DNA from: Nocardia blacklockiae
GTDB taxonomy: Bacteria > Actinomycetota > Actinomycetes > Mycobacteriales > Mycobacteriaceae
Length of the DNA: 64,000 nucleotides
NCBI RefSeq assembly: GCF_015477355.1
Contig: NZ_JADLRJ010000016.1
Coordinates: 62,001 to 126,000, forward strand
Direction: 5' to 3'
In this document: in pieces, positions 7,792-21,491 of the stretch
Layout of the letters: each line of letters opens with the position of its first letter
How positions within the stretch are numbered: the first letter of the stretch is position 1
Notes under the pieces: model-generated
The model's input: only the letters and a program-made list of their open reading frames with translations
Told to the model about the DNA's origin: nothing
The model's database searches: none
Position numbers and translations under genes: made by a program

Positions 7792-8676
7792 ATGAGCAGA
7801 AAATCATCCACCGGCCGTCGCCGATACCGGGTTGCCCGACCCGGCCCGCTCGCACGGGTGCCGACATTGCCGTGGTTCTCTATCCAGGTCCGCGCCGAGG
7901 CGGACCTGACACGGCGCGACGTCTACGACGCCGTCCAGATCAGCGATTCCTACCTGCGTCAGATCGAGGAGGGCCGGCGCCCCAACCCCAGCCCCGACCT
8001 GATCGAACAGCTCATCAAGGCCTATCGGCTCACCACCGCGCAGGCGCGTCACCTCCGCGACCTCGCAGCGCCACCGGTCGACCTTCCATCCACCGACGAC
8101 CTGCGCAACTGCCTGCTCAGCGATCCCGCGCATCTCGACCACCTGGAAGACCTCGAGCGCCGGGGGGTGCTCGGGGCCTACATCGATCCGTTGTTCAACG
8201 TGCTCGCGATGAACGACCTGATGAGCGCGGCCCTGCCCGGGCTCGAGCAGGTCGGCAACGTCGTCGAGTGGTGGCTGCTCCCGATCGCGCAGGAGGTCAT
8301 CATCGACTTTCCCGCCGAAACCGATTATCTCGTGGCGGCGGTGAAGGGCGCCATGGGCCGCTACCGGGGCGCCCGCCAAACCGTCGATCTCATCCGGTCG
8401 CTCCGCAAACACCGCCTTGTGAACCGCCTCTGGACCAGCCGCGCACGCATCGCGTTCGGCCGTCCCACCACCGACGCCATCCGCTGGCGCAACCCCGCTA
8501 CCGGCGATTTGTTCGCGGCCACGGTGCATATCCAACGAGTCTCCGATTCCGCCCAGACTCTCCTGCTCACCATCTTTCCCAAACCCGACAACGCCAACTT
8601 CGAGGTGACCTCACCACCCGCGCAGCCGCAAACGGCACCCACCGACACGGACCACACTGCCGAACCACGGCTCTGA
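7792..8676 (+). CDS. XRE-family regulator with MmyB-like ligand domain
   Basis: The N-terminal helix-turn-helix spans about residues 25-85 (RAEADLTRRDVYDAVQIS, then SYLRQIEEGRRPNPSPDLIEQL). A C-terminal domain of about 170 residues follows, with the MmyB-like pattern: VLGAYIDPLFNVLAMNDLM, the WWLLPIAQEVIIDFP segment and a late FGRPTTDAIRWRNPATGDL motif. Family members are actinobacterial repressors or activators that sense small hydrophobic ligands. It is transcribed divergently from the transfer/hydrolase operon, with the GTGCTTCTG repeats between them and again just after its stop. It is therefore the best candidate for the element's master switch. Confidence 0.8.
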   Translation: MSRKSSTGRRRYRVARPGPLARVPTLPWFSIQVRAEADLTRRDVYDAVQISDSYLRQIEEGRRPNPSPDLIEQLIKAYRLTTAQARHLRDLAAPPVDLPSTDDLRNCLLSDPAHLDHLEDLERRGVLGAYIDPLFNVLAMNDLMSAALPGLEQVGNVVEWWLLPIAQEVIIDFPAETDYLVAAVKGAMGRYRGARQTVDLIRSLRKHRLVNRLWTSRARIAFGRPTTDAIRWRNPATGDLFAATVHIQRVSDSAQTLLLTIFPKPDNANFEVTSPPAQPQTAPTDTDHTAEPRL

Positions 8677-8744
8677 CCCCATCCGCATCGGGCCGTGCGT
8701 CGTCGCCAGGAAGCATCGACGGCGTACGCCCGACCGGCTTCCGG

Positions 8745-8773
8745 GAGAAGCACTTCGCCCTAGGGGAAGCACC
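8745..8773. promoter_or_regulatory. second pair of GAGAAGCAC operator half-sites
   Basis: GAGAAGCAC (8745-8753) and GGGAAGCACC (8764-8773) lie in the same orientation, 19 bases apart, immediately upstream of the small HTH gene at 8789. They match the half-sites at 7496-7647, suggesting common control of the regulator, the operon and the HTH gene. Confidence 0.5.
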
Positions 8774-8788
8774 ACGACGGTCGTTTCC

Positions 8789-9235
8789 ATGAACTCAGCA
8801 GCCGATCCTCGCTCGGCTCACGAGAGGAGAATCAGCGCCCTGGCCGGACGGGCCGCGATCGCAGCCGACCGCCGAAGACCTCAGCACGCCGACCCGATGA
8901 GCTACGCCGTGAGCAGTACACGACCCGATGACCACGAACCCCCCACAGCAAGTCCAGCCGGAGAGCCGACTTATCCGGTGGCCGTCGGTGCGCGCGCGTT
9001 ACGGAAATCGGAACGCTGGTACCGCCAGCAACTGCGCTCCGGTGCGCTACCGGGGCACCGGGCCGGCCGCACCTGGTTCCTCACCGCCTCCGACATCGCC
9101 GCTGCACTGGAACTGACCAAGATCCCCGAGACGCACCCGACTGCATCCGAGTCGGCCGATCCCTCGGCCGACCGAGCGAGGCACCGTAGACGACCGGGCA
9201 GGCGACGGCGACGACCGATTCCCCCTCAATCCTGA
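8789..9235 (+). CDS. small HTH protein, possible excisionase/directionality factor
   Basis: A 148-residue protein. The central segment ALRKSERWYRQQLRSGALPG, followed by HRAGRTWFLTASDIAAALEL, is the winged/MerR-like helix-turn-helix pattern of excisionase-type DNA-binding proteins. The flanks are low-complexity and basic ([11 protein letters not shown] near the C-terminus). Starts at 8789 or 8897 are possible and neither has a strong ribosome binding site; I used the first because it follows the operator pair closely. Lying near the integrase, it could be the recombination directionality factor. A general regulator is the alternative. Confidence 0.65.
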   Translation: MNSAADPRSAHERRISALAGRAAIAADRRRPQHADPMSYAVSSTRPDDHEPPTASPAGEPTYPVAVGARALRKSERWYRQQLRSGALPGHRAGRTWFLTASDIAAALELTKIPETHPTASESADPSADRARHRRRPGRRRRRPIPPQS

Positions 9236-9240
9236 CCTCC

Positions 9241-9323
9241 CGCTGCGGCTCTGCGGACGCAGCGGGATCCGCGCGGCCCGGCCGGTACCGCACCACGCCC
9301 TGGAATGCCGTCCGGCCGGGCCG
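9241..9323. terminator. bidirectional terminator between convergent genes
   Basis: Two stem-loops fill the gap between the HTH gene (plus) and the coiled-coil gene (minus). One is a 7-base stem, 9241-9247 with 9258-9264. The other is a perfect 12-base GC stem, 9274-9285 with 9312-9323. The convergent position supports a terminator. Confidence 0.6.
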
Positions 9324-9430
9324 TGCTTCCCTCAGCCGTTCCCTCTCACCATGCGGGCATCGAGGCGTCCGCGATCGCGATCGCGATTCATCGAAGCGTC
9401 ACCACCACCGATTGCGGACGCTCTGGCGAC

Positions 9431-10408
9431 CTACGGCGAGCGACGCGGTGGCCTGAGACCGTCCGCCGATGGTGATGGCTGGGTTCTGGTCGCGAGGATC
9501 TCGCTGATCTGCTGGCGGTGCTCACGTTCGGACCGATCGGCCAAGGCGCGTGCCGCGGTAATCGCGCGCGCGTATTCGAGATCGCGGGCCTCGATTTCGC
9601 GGCGGTGCCTGTCGGTGGTCTCGTCCAGGCGTCGGCGCAGTTCGCTGTTCTCCGTGGTCAATTCGTGAACTCTGGTGAGTGCTGTGTCTCGTTCGCTCTC
9701 GGCGCGGGCGGTGTCGGCATGTGCGGTATCGAGGTGCTCCCGCATCCGGCGCAGCGCGGTTTCGGCTTCGTCGTAGGTCTGCTCGCGGTCCGCATCCGCA
9801 GCAGTGATCCGTTGTGCCGCAGCCGTTTCGATGTCGCGCGCACGGCTTTCGGCCTCCTCGGCCGCCCTGGTGGCGTCGTCGGCTGCACGCAGCGCCAGTT
9901 GTTCGAGTTCGAGCGCCGCGGCGAGCCGGGCCTCCAGCTCGGCGGCCGCGGTCTCGGCAGCGGCGCGGGCTTGCTCGGCGGCGGTGATGCGCTCGGTCGC
10001 GTCGAGCCGGACGCGCTCGATCTCGCGATCGACGGCGTCCGGCCGGGTGATGTCGACGAGCGCCTCGGTGGCATCGGTGGCGACGCAGGCGATTTCGTTG
10101 CGCAGCTGTTCGAGACGATCGATCAGTCCGGCCACGGTGACCAGGCGGTCACTGATCGGTCGCAGCGGGCGCGAAGCGCGATGTCTGTCGGACTCTTCGG
10201 CGGCCCGCCGCTTGATACGGAGTCTCTCCCGGCTGGCTGCCTGCGGATTGTGCTCGGGTTTGTCGCAGTAGGCGCGAGGAGCGCCCGGCCCGGAATCACG
10301 CTCGGGCACGGGGGATCCGCAGATGGTGCCGGGGCCGGTCGGGAATTGGCAGCGTTTCGTTCCGGGGTGGGCGTCGATCTCGACGGCTCGGAGCATGAGG
10401 CGATCCAT
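9431..10408 (-). CDS. long coiled-coil protein with N-terminal Cys/His cluster
   Basis: About 325 residues from the ATG at 10408. The frame is open to 10513, but that would overlap the integrase and translate the GGAATGG repeat array. The N-terminus carries Cys20, Cys30, Cys48 and His53 (RCQFPTGPGTICGSP and YCDKPEHN), a plausible zinc-binding or DNA-binding head. From about residue 95 to the end the sequence is Ala/Glu/Arg-rich with heptad spacing, a long coiled coil. The layout resembles KfrA-like plasmid proteins and actinobacterial element proteins, which bind their own promoter and help maintenance. The inverted repeats just upstream fit self-regulation. Exact function unknown. Confidence 0.65.
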   Translation of the reverse strand: MDRLMLRAVEIDAHPGTKRCQFPTGPGTICGSPVPERDSGPGAPRAYCDKPEHNPQAASRERLRIKRRAAEESDRHRASRPLRPISDRLVTVAGLIDRLEQLRNEIACVATDATEALVDITRPDAVDREIERVRLDATERITAAEQARAAAETAAAELEARLAAALELEQLALRAADDATRAAEEAESRARDIETAAAQRITAADADREQTYDEAETALRRMREHLDTAHADTARAESERDTALTRVHELTTENSELRRRLDETTDRHRREIEARDLEYARAITAARALADRSEREHRQQISEILATRTQPSPSADGLRPPRRSP

Positions 10409-10470
10409 TCCGTGGCATCGGGTCCATTCCATTCCGTTCTGTCTCCGGAACGGAATGGAATGAAATGGAA
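10404..10470. repeat. GGAATGG/CCATTCC inverted-repeat array
   Basis: A perfect 15-base inverted repeat (10425-10439 with 10448-10462, 8-base spacer) is embedded in further copies of the same box: TCCATTCC at 10404-10411 and 10423-10430, and GGAATGG-type boxes up to 10470. It sits between the integrase stop and the likely start of the coiled-coil gene. It is a candidate operator or partition-like site for that protein. Confidence 0.7.
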
Positions 10471-10496
10471 TCGGACGGAGGGGTGGTGACGCGCGA

Positions 10497-11798
10497 TCAG
10501 GCGGCGAGGGCAAGCATGTCGGCGCGGGCGGCGGGCAGCCGTTCGGCGATGACGCTGGCGGCCTTCTCGCTCGCGTGGCGGTCGTTGTGGCCGTAGCGGC
10601 GGTCGGTGACGAGGGTGGATTCGTGACCGGCGTCGCGGGAGACGACGAAGATCGGCACCCCGTCCTGCAGTTTCCAGCTGATTCCGGTGTGCCGCAGCGT
10701 GTACGGGGTCAGGCGCTTGCCCCGCAGTGACACGATCGCGGGGCCGAACCGGGCGATCAGTTCCTCGGGGTCGGCACCGCGCCACCGGGCGGCGCGACCG
10801 AACGGGGCCAGGCGGCTGCGGGCGAGGATGGGTTTGTCGTCACCGAACGCCGCGAGAGCGGCGTCGAGGGCGGCGAGGCGGCGCAGGGCCGGGATCCAGG
10901 CGCCGTCGTAGAAGGCGGCGGCGGTGACCGGGGTGCCGATACCGGTGGTGAACAACAGGTCGGCGGGGTCGCGGTCGAGGTCGAGCCGGGCGGCGGTGCG
11001 CAGGGGGATGTTGACGGTGCGGGTTCCGCGCCGGGTCTTCGGCGCGCCGAGGGTGAGACGGCTGCCGCAGTCCTTCCACGCCTTGGTGATTCGCACGGCG
11101 GCGCTGGCGGTCCCGACGTGGATGTCGGCGACGCGCAGGGCGCCGACCTCGCCCGGGCGGGCCATCGAGGTGAGACCGAACTCGGCCTGGGCACGCCAGC
11201 GGGGGGCGAGGAGCTGTTCGAACAGCTCCCATTCGGCGTTGTCGAAGATGTCGAGTTCACCGATGTCACAGACCGGCAGCCGGGTGTCGGCGCACGGGTT
11301 GTAGGCGATCAACGGCTCGGGGCGTTGCTGCGCGGCGGCGCGCATGCCCCCGCTGAAGAATCCGTGCTTGTTGTGGATCGTCTTGGGGGCGTTGCCCTTG
11401 TCCTGTTCGAGGTAGACGATCCACGCCGCGTCGGTGTCCTGGGTGACGGCCGTGATCGGCATGTCGCGGTAGAACGGGGCGATGTCGTTGCGGATGTAGC
11501 CGAGATACTTGCGGAACACCGGCTCGGAGATCGCGCGGGTGGCGCGGCGGCGGCGGGCGTAGCGGGTCAGCCAGTCCACCACCGAGATCACCTGCGCGCG
11601 GTTGCGCTGCGCCTGCAGGACCGCGAGCGCCTGGGTGACGCCGATCGTGTCGATCAGCTCGGCCCACTGCTGGGCGGGCAGGTACTCGTCGAAGGTTTCC
11701 GAGCTCTGCCGGCGTTTGCCGGTCTCGTCGTAGTAGTAGAAGTAGACCTGCCAGGCGACGCTGCCGTCGGAGCGGGTTCGGGGTCGGGGGCTGGGCAC
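10497..11798 (-). CDS. int: tyrosine recombinase (integrase) of the element
   Basis: A 433-residue site-specific recombinase. The GTG start at 11798 is preceded by GGAGG at 6-base spacing. An N-terminal AP2-like/SAM-like region (about 1-170) is followed by the catalytic domain: ARPGEVGALR (box I Arg), a LYSINE-containing beta-hairpin region around GAPKTRRGTR, YTLRHTGIS (box II Arg with Tyr in place of the first His, common in actinobacterial integrases), AGHES, and the nucleophile in DRRYGHND. It is transcribed away from the adjacent tRNA-Ile gene, whose 3' end lies 115 bases upstream of its start. This is the standard integrase-next-to-att arrangement. Confidence 0.93.
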   Translation of the reverse strand: MPSPRPRTRSDGSVAWQVYFYYYDETGKRRQSSETFDEYLPAQQWAELIDTIGVTQALAVLQAQRNRAQVISVVDWLTRYARRRRATRAISEPVFRKYLGYIRNDIAPFYRDMPITAVTQDTDAAWIVYLEQDKGNAPKTIHNKHGFFSGGMRAAAQQRPEPLIAYNPCADTRLPVCDIGELDIFDNAEWELFEQLLAPRWRAQAEFGLTSMARPGEVGALRVADIHVGTASAAVRITKAWKDCGSRLTLGAPKTRRGTRTVNIPLRTAARLDLDRDPADLLFTTGIGTPVTAAAFYDGAWIPALRRLAALDAALAAFGDDKPILARSRLAPFGRAARWRGADPEELIARFGPAIVSLRGKRLTPYTLRHTGISWKLQDGVPIFVVSRDAGHESTLVTDRRYGHNDRHASEKAASVIAERLPAARADMLALAA

Positions 11799-11912
11799 GG
11801 GGCACCTCCAAGTTGCCCTGGAATGCCGCTCGCCGACCGCGGTGATGACGAGAGTGATGACATGAAGCCGGTCTCACCCTGGCGGCAAGGCCCTGACCAG
11901 CAAGAATAGGTG

Positions 11913-11951
11913 TGGGTCTAGGAGGACTTGAACCTCCGACCTCTTCGTTAT
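11913..11951. other. inferred attachment site (3' half of tRNA-Ile)
   Basis: Integrases of this class recombine at the 3' part of a tRNA, from anticodon loop to discriminator, and the element supplies bases that keep the tRNA intact. The integrase lies on this side of the tRNA, so one element end should be here. The second copy of the core would lie left of the window and cannot be seen. Confidence 0.45.
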
Positions 11952-11986
11952 CAGCGAAGCGCTCTAACCGCCTGAGCTATAGACCC
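11913..11986 (-). tRNA. ileT: tRNA-Ile (GAT anticodon)
   Basis: Read on the minus strand the 74 bases fold as a tRNA. The acceptor stem is GGGTCTA paired with TAGACCC plus discriminator A, with a D-arm containing AGCTCAGGCGGTTAGAGC. The anticodon stem-loop reads CTTCGCTGATAACGAAG with GAT, and the T-arm contains GGTTCAAGTCC. CCA is not encoded. In related genomes a tRNA-Ile follows gyrA and the DUF3566 gene, usually with tRNA-Ala next; here the mobile element begins instead. Confidence 0.96.
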
Positions 11987-12131
11987 GTGTGGCTCTCGAA
12001 CCGTGGTCCCCGAGCCGAGAGCAAAGACTACCCGAATGGACCGGCAAGAACCAAAACCGCTGGTAGGAGCCTGTCCGGGACGGAAATGGCCGGTGCCCGC
12101 CGCAGCGCGCACCGGCCACCGCCGGTCCGGT

Positions 12132-13064
12132 CTAGTCCGGGTCGGCGAGGGTGACCTGGATGCCGCCGACCAGGTCGGTGCACTGGTTGTAGATGAAGAC
12201 GCCGACCGTGGAGAGCGCGGTGAGCAGCACGACGTTGATCAGGCCGATCACCGCCGCGTAACCGAATACGGTGCCCGCGTCGATCAGCGACGAGGACGAG
12301 GTGCTGCCGTTGGACATGATGTCGGTGAAGCTGCTGTTCAGGCGGTCCCACACACCCATGCCGGACAGCACGATGTAGAGGAAGCCGACCGCCAGCATCC
12401 ACACGAAGAACATCGCCACGCTGATCACCAGCGAGATCTTCAGCGTCGACCACGGATCGATGTGGCGCACCTGCACGGTCGCGCGCAGCGGCTCGCCGCC
12501 CGCGGCCGCGGCGACCGCCGCCGGAACGGCCGGCGAGACGTGCTGCACCGGCGGGACGCCCGGAGCCTGGGTGGGCGGCAGCGGGTGCCGCAGCTCCGAC
12601 AGGTCCGGCATGTCCTTGACCAGCTCGGGCCGGGAGATGCTGCGGGTGGGTCCGTCGATGCCGACCGACTTCACCATGGCGGCCTCCTTGCGGGCCGCCT
12701 TGGCCGCCAGGTCCGCCGTGGTGCGGGCGTTGGTGAGGCCGCCGCCGAGCCCGACCGGGGCGGCCGGCGGCCGTCCCGCCACCGGCGGCTGCCCCGGACG
12801 GTGCAGATTCGATTGCGGCTCCCGCTGCGGCAGCTGCGACCAGCCCTCCTCGAACCGCGAGGCATCACCGCCCTCGGCGGGCGCCTGTGCGTGCGACTGC
12901 CCCGCCTCGGTCTGCTGCTCGGACCGATCGGATGTGCCGCCGGAACCGTTGTCCCCAGACCCCGGCCGCGGAATCGGCCGCGGCGGAATCGGGGACGGCG
13001 CGATTCGCTCGGTCACACCGTTGGCGTGGTGCCGCTCGTCGTTCGGCTGATTCGGAGTGGTCAA
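12132..13064 (-). CDS. DUF3566 membrane protein downstream of gyrA
   Basis: A 310-residue protein with about 190 N-terminal residues of disordered Pro/Gln/Ala-rich sequence. The DUF3566 domain follows: a [19 protein letters not shown] start, a first transmembrane helix at about 208-235, a polar loop with Ser-rich [10 protein letters not shown], and a second helix at about 262-288 ([19 protein letters not shown]). It ends with a short cytosolic tail. It follows gyrA by about 57 bases on the same strand, as in Mycobacterium (the Rv0007 position), so it is probably co-transcribed. The family is conserved next to gyrase in Mycobacteriales; its molecular function is not established. Confidence 0.85.
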   Translation of the reverse strand: MTTPNQPNDERHHANGVTERIAPSPIPPRPIPRPGSGDNGSGGTSDRSEQQTEAGQSHAQAPAEGGDASRFEEGWSQLPQREPQSNLHRPGQPPVAGRPPAAPVGLGGGLTNARTTADLAAKAARKEAAMVKSVGIDGPTRSISRPELVKDMPDLSELRHPLPPTQAPGVPPVQHVSPAVPAAVAAAAGGEPLRATVQVRHIDPWSTLKISLVISVAMFFVWMLAVGFLYIVLSGMGVWDRLNSSFTDIMSNGSTSSSSLIDAGTVFGYAAVIGLINVVLLTALSTVGVFIYNQCTDLVGGIQVTLADPD

Positions 13065-13121
13065 TTGGGATTCCTTAGATCCTTCGTGCCGCTGCCTGTA
13101 AAAACTAACTGCTAACCGAAC

Positions 13122-15632
<2,511 letters not shown>

Positions 15633-15728
15633 GGAATCGTCTCCGTAAGAAGTCTTTTGGTGGTCGCCGAGCTGCGCTCTCCGCACGGTCGTCCCGGCGC
15701 GCGCTCGGACGCCGGGACGACGGGGCGA

Positions 15729-18229
<2,501 letters not shown>

Positions 18230-18793
18230 CTAGCCGTAGGTGTCGCGGGGGCCGCGGCCTTTGATGTGCCGCTCACCCTTGCGCCAGCTCGGTGCGGCCG
18301 GGCCGCTGATCTTCAGTGTCTTGACGACGCCCTGCCCGACCGCGGCATTGATCTTCGCCAGGATCTGGGACTGCAACATACGCAGCTGGGTCGCCCATGC
18401 GGTCGACTCGGCCTGAATGCTCAGCACGCCATCGGTCAGCGATACGGGGCTGGCGTGCGCGGCGACGTCCTCGCCGACGACGTCGGCCCAGCGGCCGAAC
18501 ACCATGCCCTCGGCCACCTTGCTCGACCACCCCCGACTCTTGGCGAGCGCGCCCGCCAGCGCCGCCAGCGGCTGAGGATCACGCTGATCGGGACCGGCCC
18601 CCGACCAGCCCGAGCGCCGGCGCAGCGCCCGCACGCCGCCCTTGCGCGGCGAGGCCCGGCCTTGGCCGACGGCCTTGCCACTGGCGCGGGCGGCGGCACG
18701 CGCCTCCTCCAGCGCGCGGCGGGCCAGGTCGATGCCGCGCGGTTCGGGGCCGGAGTCGGTCGCCCCGGCGTCACCGTGCTCGGATTCGTCCAC
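18230..18793 (-). CDS. dciA: DciA-type (DUF721) helicase operator protein
   Basis: The start is the GTG at 18793: AGGAGG lies 7 bases upstream, whereas the GTG at 18799 is too close and frames further upstream lack a site. The 187-residue product has an N-terminal disordered region with an Ala/Arg helix ([17 protein letters not shown]). The C-terminal DUF721 domain (about 85-170) contains [18 protein letters not shown], then [18 protein letters not shown] and [19 protein letters not shown]. DciA proteins interact with and help load the replicative helicase in bacteria lacking DnaC. The gene sits after recF as in mycobacteria (Rv0004). Confidence 0.9.
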   Translation of the reverse strand: MDESEHGDAGATDSGPEPRGIDLARRALEEARAAARASGKAVGQGRASPRKGGVRALRRRSGWSGAGPDQRDPQPLAALAGALAKSRGWSSKVAEGMVFGRWADVVGEDVAAHASPVSLTDGVLSIQAESTAWATQLRMLQSQILAKINAAVGQGVVKTLKISGPAAPSWRKGERHIKGRGPRDTYG

Positions 18794-18925
18794 AGCCACT
18801 CCTCCTGTCCTCGGCACACACCGGCCGGGCATTGCGAGACAGGCTAATCGGTCCGCGCCGGACTTCCGGCGTGCCAGGACGGGTGTCACGTGACACATTT
18901 GTGCTAATTGCCGCCGCGACCGCGT

Positions 18926-20149
18926 TCACGGATCGGCGGCGGTGTCGGCGGACAGCGGAGGCGTTGCGCCGGACGCGCATCCGATCCGGGAGGTGCGCTG
19001 GTCTGCCTCGCCCGTGGTCTCGACGCGCACGGGCGTGGCCTCGAGTTCCGGGGGCACGTCCTCGGGGACGGCAGCGGTGATGAGAACCTGTTCGGCCGTG
19101 GCGGCGACGGCGGCGAGCGCGGCGCGGCGGCGGCGATCCAGTTCGGCGAAGACGTCGTCGAGCAGCAGGACCGGATCGGTGCCGACGCTGCGCAGCAGTT
19201 CGAACGCCGCCAGCCGCAGCGCCAGCGCGAACGACCACGATTCCCCGTGGCTGGCAAAGCCTTTCGCGGGCGCCGAGCCGAGCATCAGGTCCAGATCGTC
19301 GCGGTGCGGGCCGACGAGGCAGACACCGCGCTCGAGTTCCTTGCCGCGCGCAGCCACCAGCTCGCGCAGCAGGATCGACTCCAGCACCTCGGCGTCGTCG
19401 GGCTGCGGCGGCCGCTCGATGGCCAGGAATTCCGGTGGCAGCGCGGAACTTCGGTAGCGGATGGCGGCCGGGCGCGATTCGGGGGCGATCGAACGATAGG
19501 CCTGTGCCAGGTAGGGGTGTAGTTCGTGCACCAGGCGCAGGCGCTGGGCGAGCAGCTGGGCGCCGTGCGCCGCGAGATGGCCGTCCCACACGTCGAGCGT
19601 GCTCAGCTCGGCCGGGCTGCCCGATCGCGAACGCGCCTGGCGGCCCGCGGTTTTCAACAGCGCGGAACGCTGTCGCAGTACCCGGTCGTAGTCCGAGCGC
19701 ACCCCGGCCAGGCGGGGCAGCTGCGCGGTACCCAGCTCGTCGAGGAACCGGCGGCGTTCCGACGGGTCGCCGCGGACCAGCGCCAGGTCCTCCGGCGCGA
19801 ACAGCACCGTCTGCAGTATCCCCAGGATCTCCCGCGTGCGCCGGACCGGCGAGCGGTTGATCTGCGCGCGATTGGCCGACCCCTGATTGAGTTCGACATC
19901 GACGCGCAGCTCGCGGCCGGAGTTCACCACGGTCGCGCCGATGCGAGAACGCTGGGCCCCCAGGCGAATCAGCGGTGCGTCTGTGGATACCCGGTGGGAG
20001 CCGAGAGTGGCGAGGTAGCCGAGCGCCTCGATCAGGTTGGTCTTGCCGTTGCCGTTGGCGCCCAGGAAAACCGTGCGGCCGGCGGGCAGTTCGAGTTCGG
20101 CCTGCTCCCAGGAGCGAAAGTCCCGCAGGCTCAAGGCCCGGACGTGCAT
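18926..20149 (-). CDS. recF: DNA repair and recombination protein RecF
   Basis: A 407-residue SMC-like ATPase acting in the RecFOR pathway of gap repair. The N-terminus [19 protein letters not shown] is the family signature, followed by Walker [15 protein letters not shown] (about 30-43). The ABC-like signature region is represented by [16 protein letters not shown], and Walker B is [14 protein letters not shown] near residues 320-335. The C-terminal 30 residues extend past the usual end and look disordered. It is in the dnaA-dnaN-recF-dciA-gyrB order. The gnd gene found between dnaN and recF in some relatives is absent. Confidence 0.96.
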   Translation of the reverse strand: MHVRALSLRDFRSWEQAELELPAGRTVFLGANGNGKTNLIEALGYLATLGSHRVSTDAPLIRLGAQRSRIGATVVNSGRELRVDVELNQGSANRAQINRSPVRRTREILGILQTVLFAPEDLALVRGDPSERRRFLDELGTAQLPRLAGVRSDYDRVLRQRSALLKTAGRQARSRSGSPAELSTLDVWDGHLAAHGAQLLAQRLRLVHELHPYLAQAYRSIAPESRPAAIRYRSSALPPEFLAIERPPQPDDAEVLESILLRELVAARGKELERGVCLVGPHRDDLDLMLGSAPAKGFASHGESWSFALALRLAAFELLRSVGTDPVLLLDDVFAELDRRRRAALAAVAATAEQVLITAAVPEDVPPELEATPVRVETTGEADQRTSRIGCASGATPPLSADTAADP

Positions 20150-20224
20150 CGCTCAATTCACCGTCCCCGCGGTAGTCCCTGTGGAGAACCCGGCGCGGGG
20201 GGCCGATTGTGGTCGCGCCCAGAG

Positions 20225-20254
20225 TTTTTCACAGAGTTATCAACATTGTTCACA
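20225..20254. promoter_or_regulatory. DnaA-box-like triplet between dnaN and recF
   Basis: Three 9-mers in one orientation: TTTTTCACA (20225-20233), TTATCAACA (20237-20245) and TTGTTCACA (20246-20254). They differ by one or two bases from TTGTCCACA/TTATCCACA. They form a short AT-rich island in the 164-base recF-dnaN gap. Confidence 0.45.
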
Positions 20255-20321
20255 AAGTCCCGGACGGGACCGCGGACCCGGCCGGCGGTCACACCGCGGC
20301 GGGCCCGGCGGGCGCCGGGAC

Positions 20322-21491
20322 TCAGCCCGGCAGGCGCACCGGCATCAGCAGGTAGATGTAGTTGCCGGCGAGGGCGGCGTAGGCGCCGGAATCGAGCACC
20401 TCGGGCTCCTCCTCGCCCGTCGGGCACAGCACGGCGGGGCGGCTGGGGGTGGTGAACCCGAAGGTGACCCGGTCCGAATGCAGCGCGGACAGGCCGTCGT
20501 TCAGGTAGCCGGGGTTGAAGGCGATGGTCAGCGGCTCGCCGCGGAACTCGGCCTCCAGCCACTCCTCGGCGCGGCCCGCGTCGTCGCCGCCCGCGGACAG
20601 CAGCAGGCCCTGCTCGGAGAACTCCAGCCGGACCTGGGCGCCGCGCTCGGCCACCAGGGCGACGCGCTTGATGGCCTCGATCAGCGCGCTCACCTGGAGA
20701 GTGGCGATCGAGGTGTGCTCCTTGGGGAGCAACTGACGGAACTTGGGGAATTCCGCGTCGAGCAGGCGAGTGGTGGTGCGGCGGCCGCCGTTGACGATGC
20801 CGAGCAGGCCGTCGGTGCCGGTGCCGAAGGCGAGCTGCACCGGAGCGTCGGAGGGGCCCAGCGTCTTCGCGGACTCCGAGAGGGTGCGGGCGGGCACCAG
20901 GACGGCCGTCTCCACGTCCTCGCGGCCCGGCTGCCACTCCAGATGCCGCACCGCGAGCCGGAAGCGGTCGGTGGCCGCGAGCACGACCTTGGCGCCCTCG
21001 ATCTCCACCCGGATACCGGTCAGCATCGGGAGCGTGTCGTCGCGGCCCGCGGCGACCGCGACCTGGCCGACCGCCTCGGAGAAGACGTCGACCCCGAGTT
21101 CACCGGTCTGCGGGGGCAATTCGGGCAGCTGGGGATAATCCTCGACCGGCATGGTCGGCAGCGAGAACTTGGCGCTGCCGCAGGCGATCAGCACGCGGGT
21201 GCCGTCGACCGACACGTCCACCGGCTTGTTGGACAGCGCCTTGGTGATGTCGGCCAGCAGGCGGCCGGAGACAAGCACCTGCCCGGGACCCGCCACCTCG
21301 GCGGCCACTCGCATCTGCGCGGAGACCTCGTAGTCGAAACCCGAGACGGTCAGCCCGTCCTCACCGGCGACGAGCAGGACGCCGCCGAGCACCGGAACCG
21401 GTGGGCGCGACGGCAGGCTGCGGGCCACCCAGGCGACGGATTCCGCGAAATCCTCGCGAGCGACCCGAAACTTCATGCTTGCAAGCTCCAT
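20322..21491 (-). CDS. dnaN: DNA polymerase III beta subunit (sliding clamp)
   Basis: A 389-residue clamp made of three similar domains that form a dimeric ring for polymerase processivity. Recognisable segments are [23 protein letters not shown] at the start (domain 1), [27 protein letters not shown] (domain 2), and the conserved C-terminal [12 protein letters not shown] ending. Start 21491 (MELASMKF) is used; an in-frame ATG at 21476 preceded by GGAG is the alternative. It is downstream of dnaA across oriC and on the same strand, the standard arrangement. Confidence 0.97.
   Translation of the reverse strand: MELASMKFRVAREDFAESVAWVARSLPSRPPVPVLGGVLLVAGEDGLTVSGFDYEVSAQMRVAAEVAGPGQVLVSGRLLADITKALSNKPVDVSVDGTRVLIACGSAKFSLPTMPVEDYPQLPELPPQTGELGVDVFSEAVGQVAVAAGRDDTLPMLTGIRVEIEGAKVVLAATDRFRLAVRHLEWQPGREDVETAVLVPARTLSESAKTLGPSDAPVQLAFGTGTDGLLGIVNGGRRTTTRLLDAEFPKFRQLLPKEHTSIATLQVSALIEAIKRVALVAERGAQVRLEFSEQGLLLSAGGDDAGRAEEWLEAEFRGEPLTIAFNPGYLNDGLSALHSDRVTFGFTTPSRPAVLCPTGEEEPEVLDSGAYAALAGNYIYLLMPVRLPG

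Noticed and set aside
7512-7811. Minus-strand 99-codon frame in the operator region
   Set aside because: It overlaps the inverted repeats and the XRE start, and shows no coding character.
10408-10513. N-terminal extension of the coiled-coil protein to 10513
   Set aside because: It would overlap the integrase and translate the GGAATGG repeats as PIPFHSIPF-like sequence; a later start leaves the array as a regulatory region.
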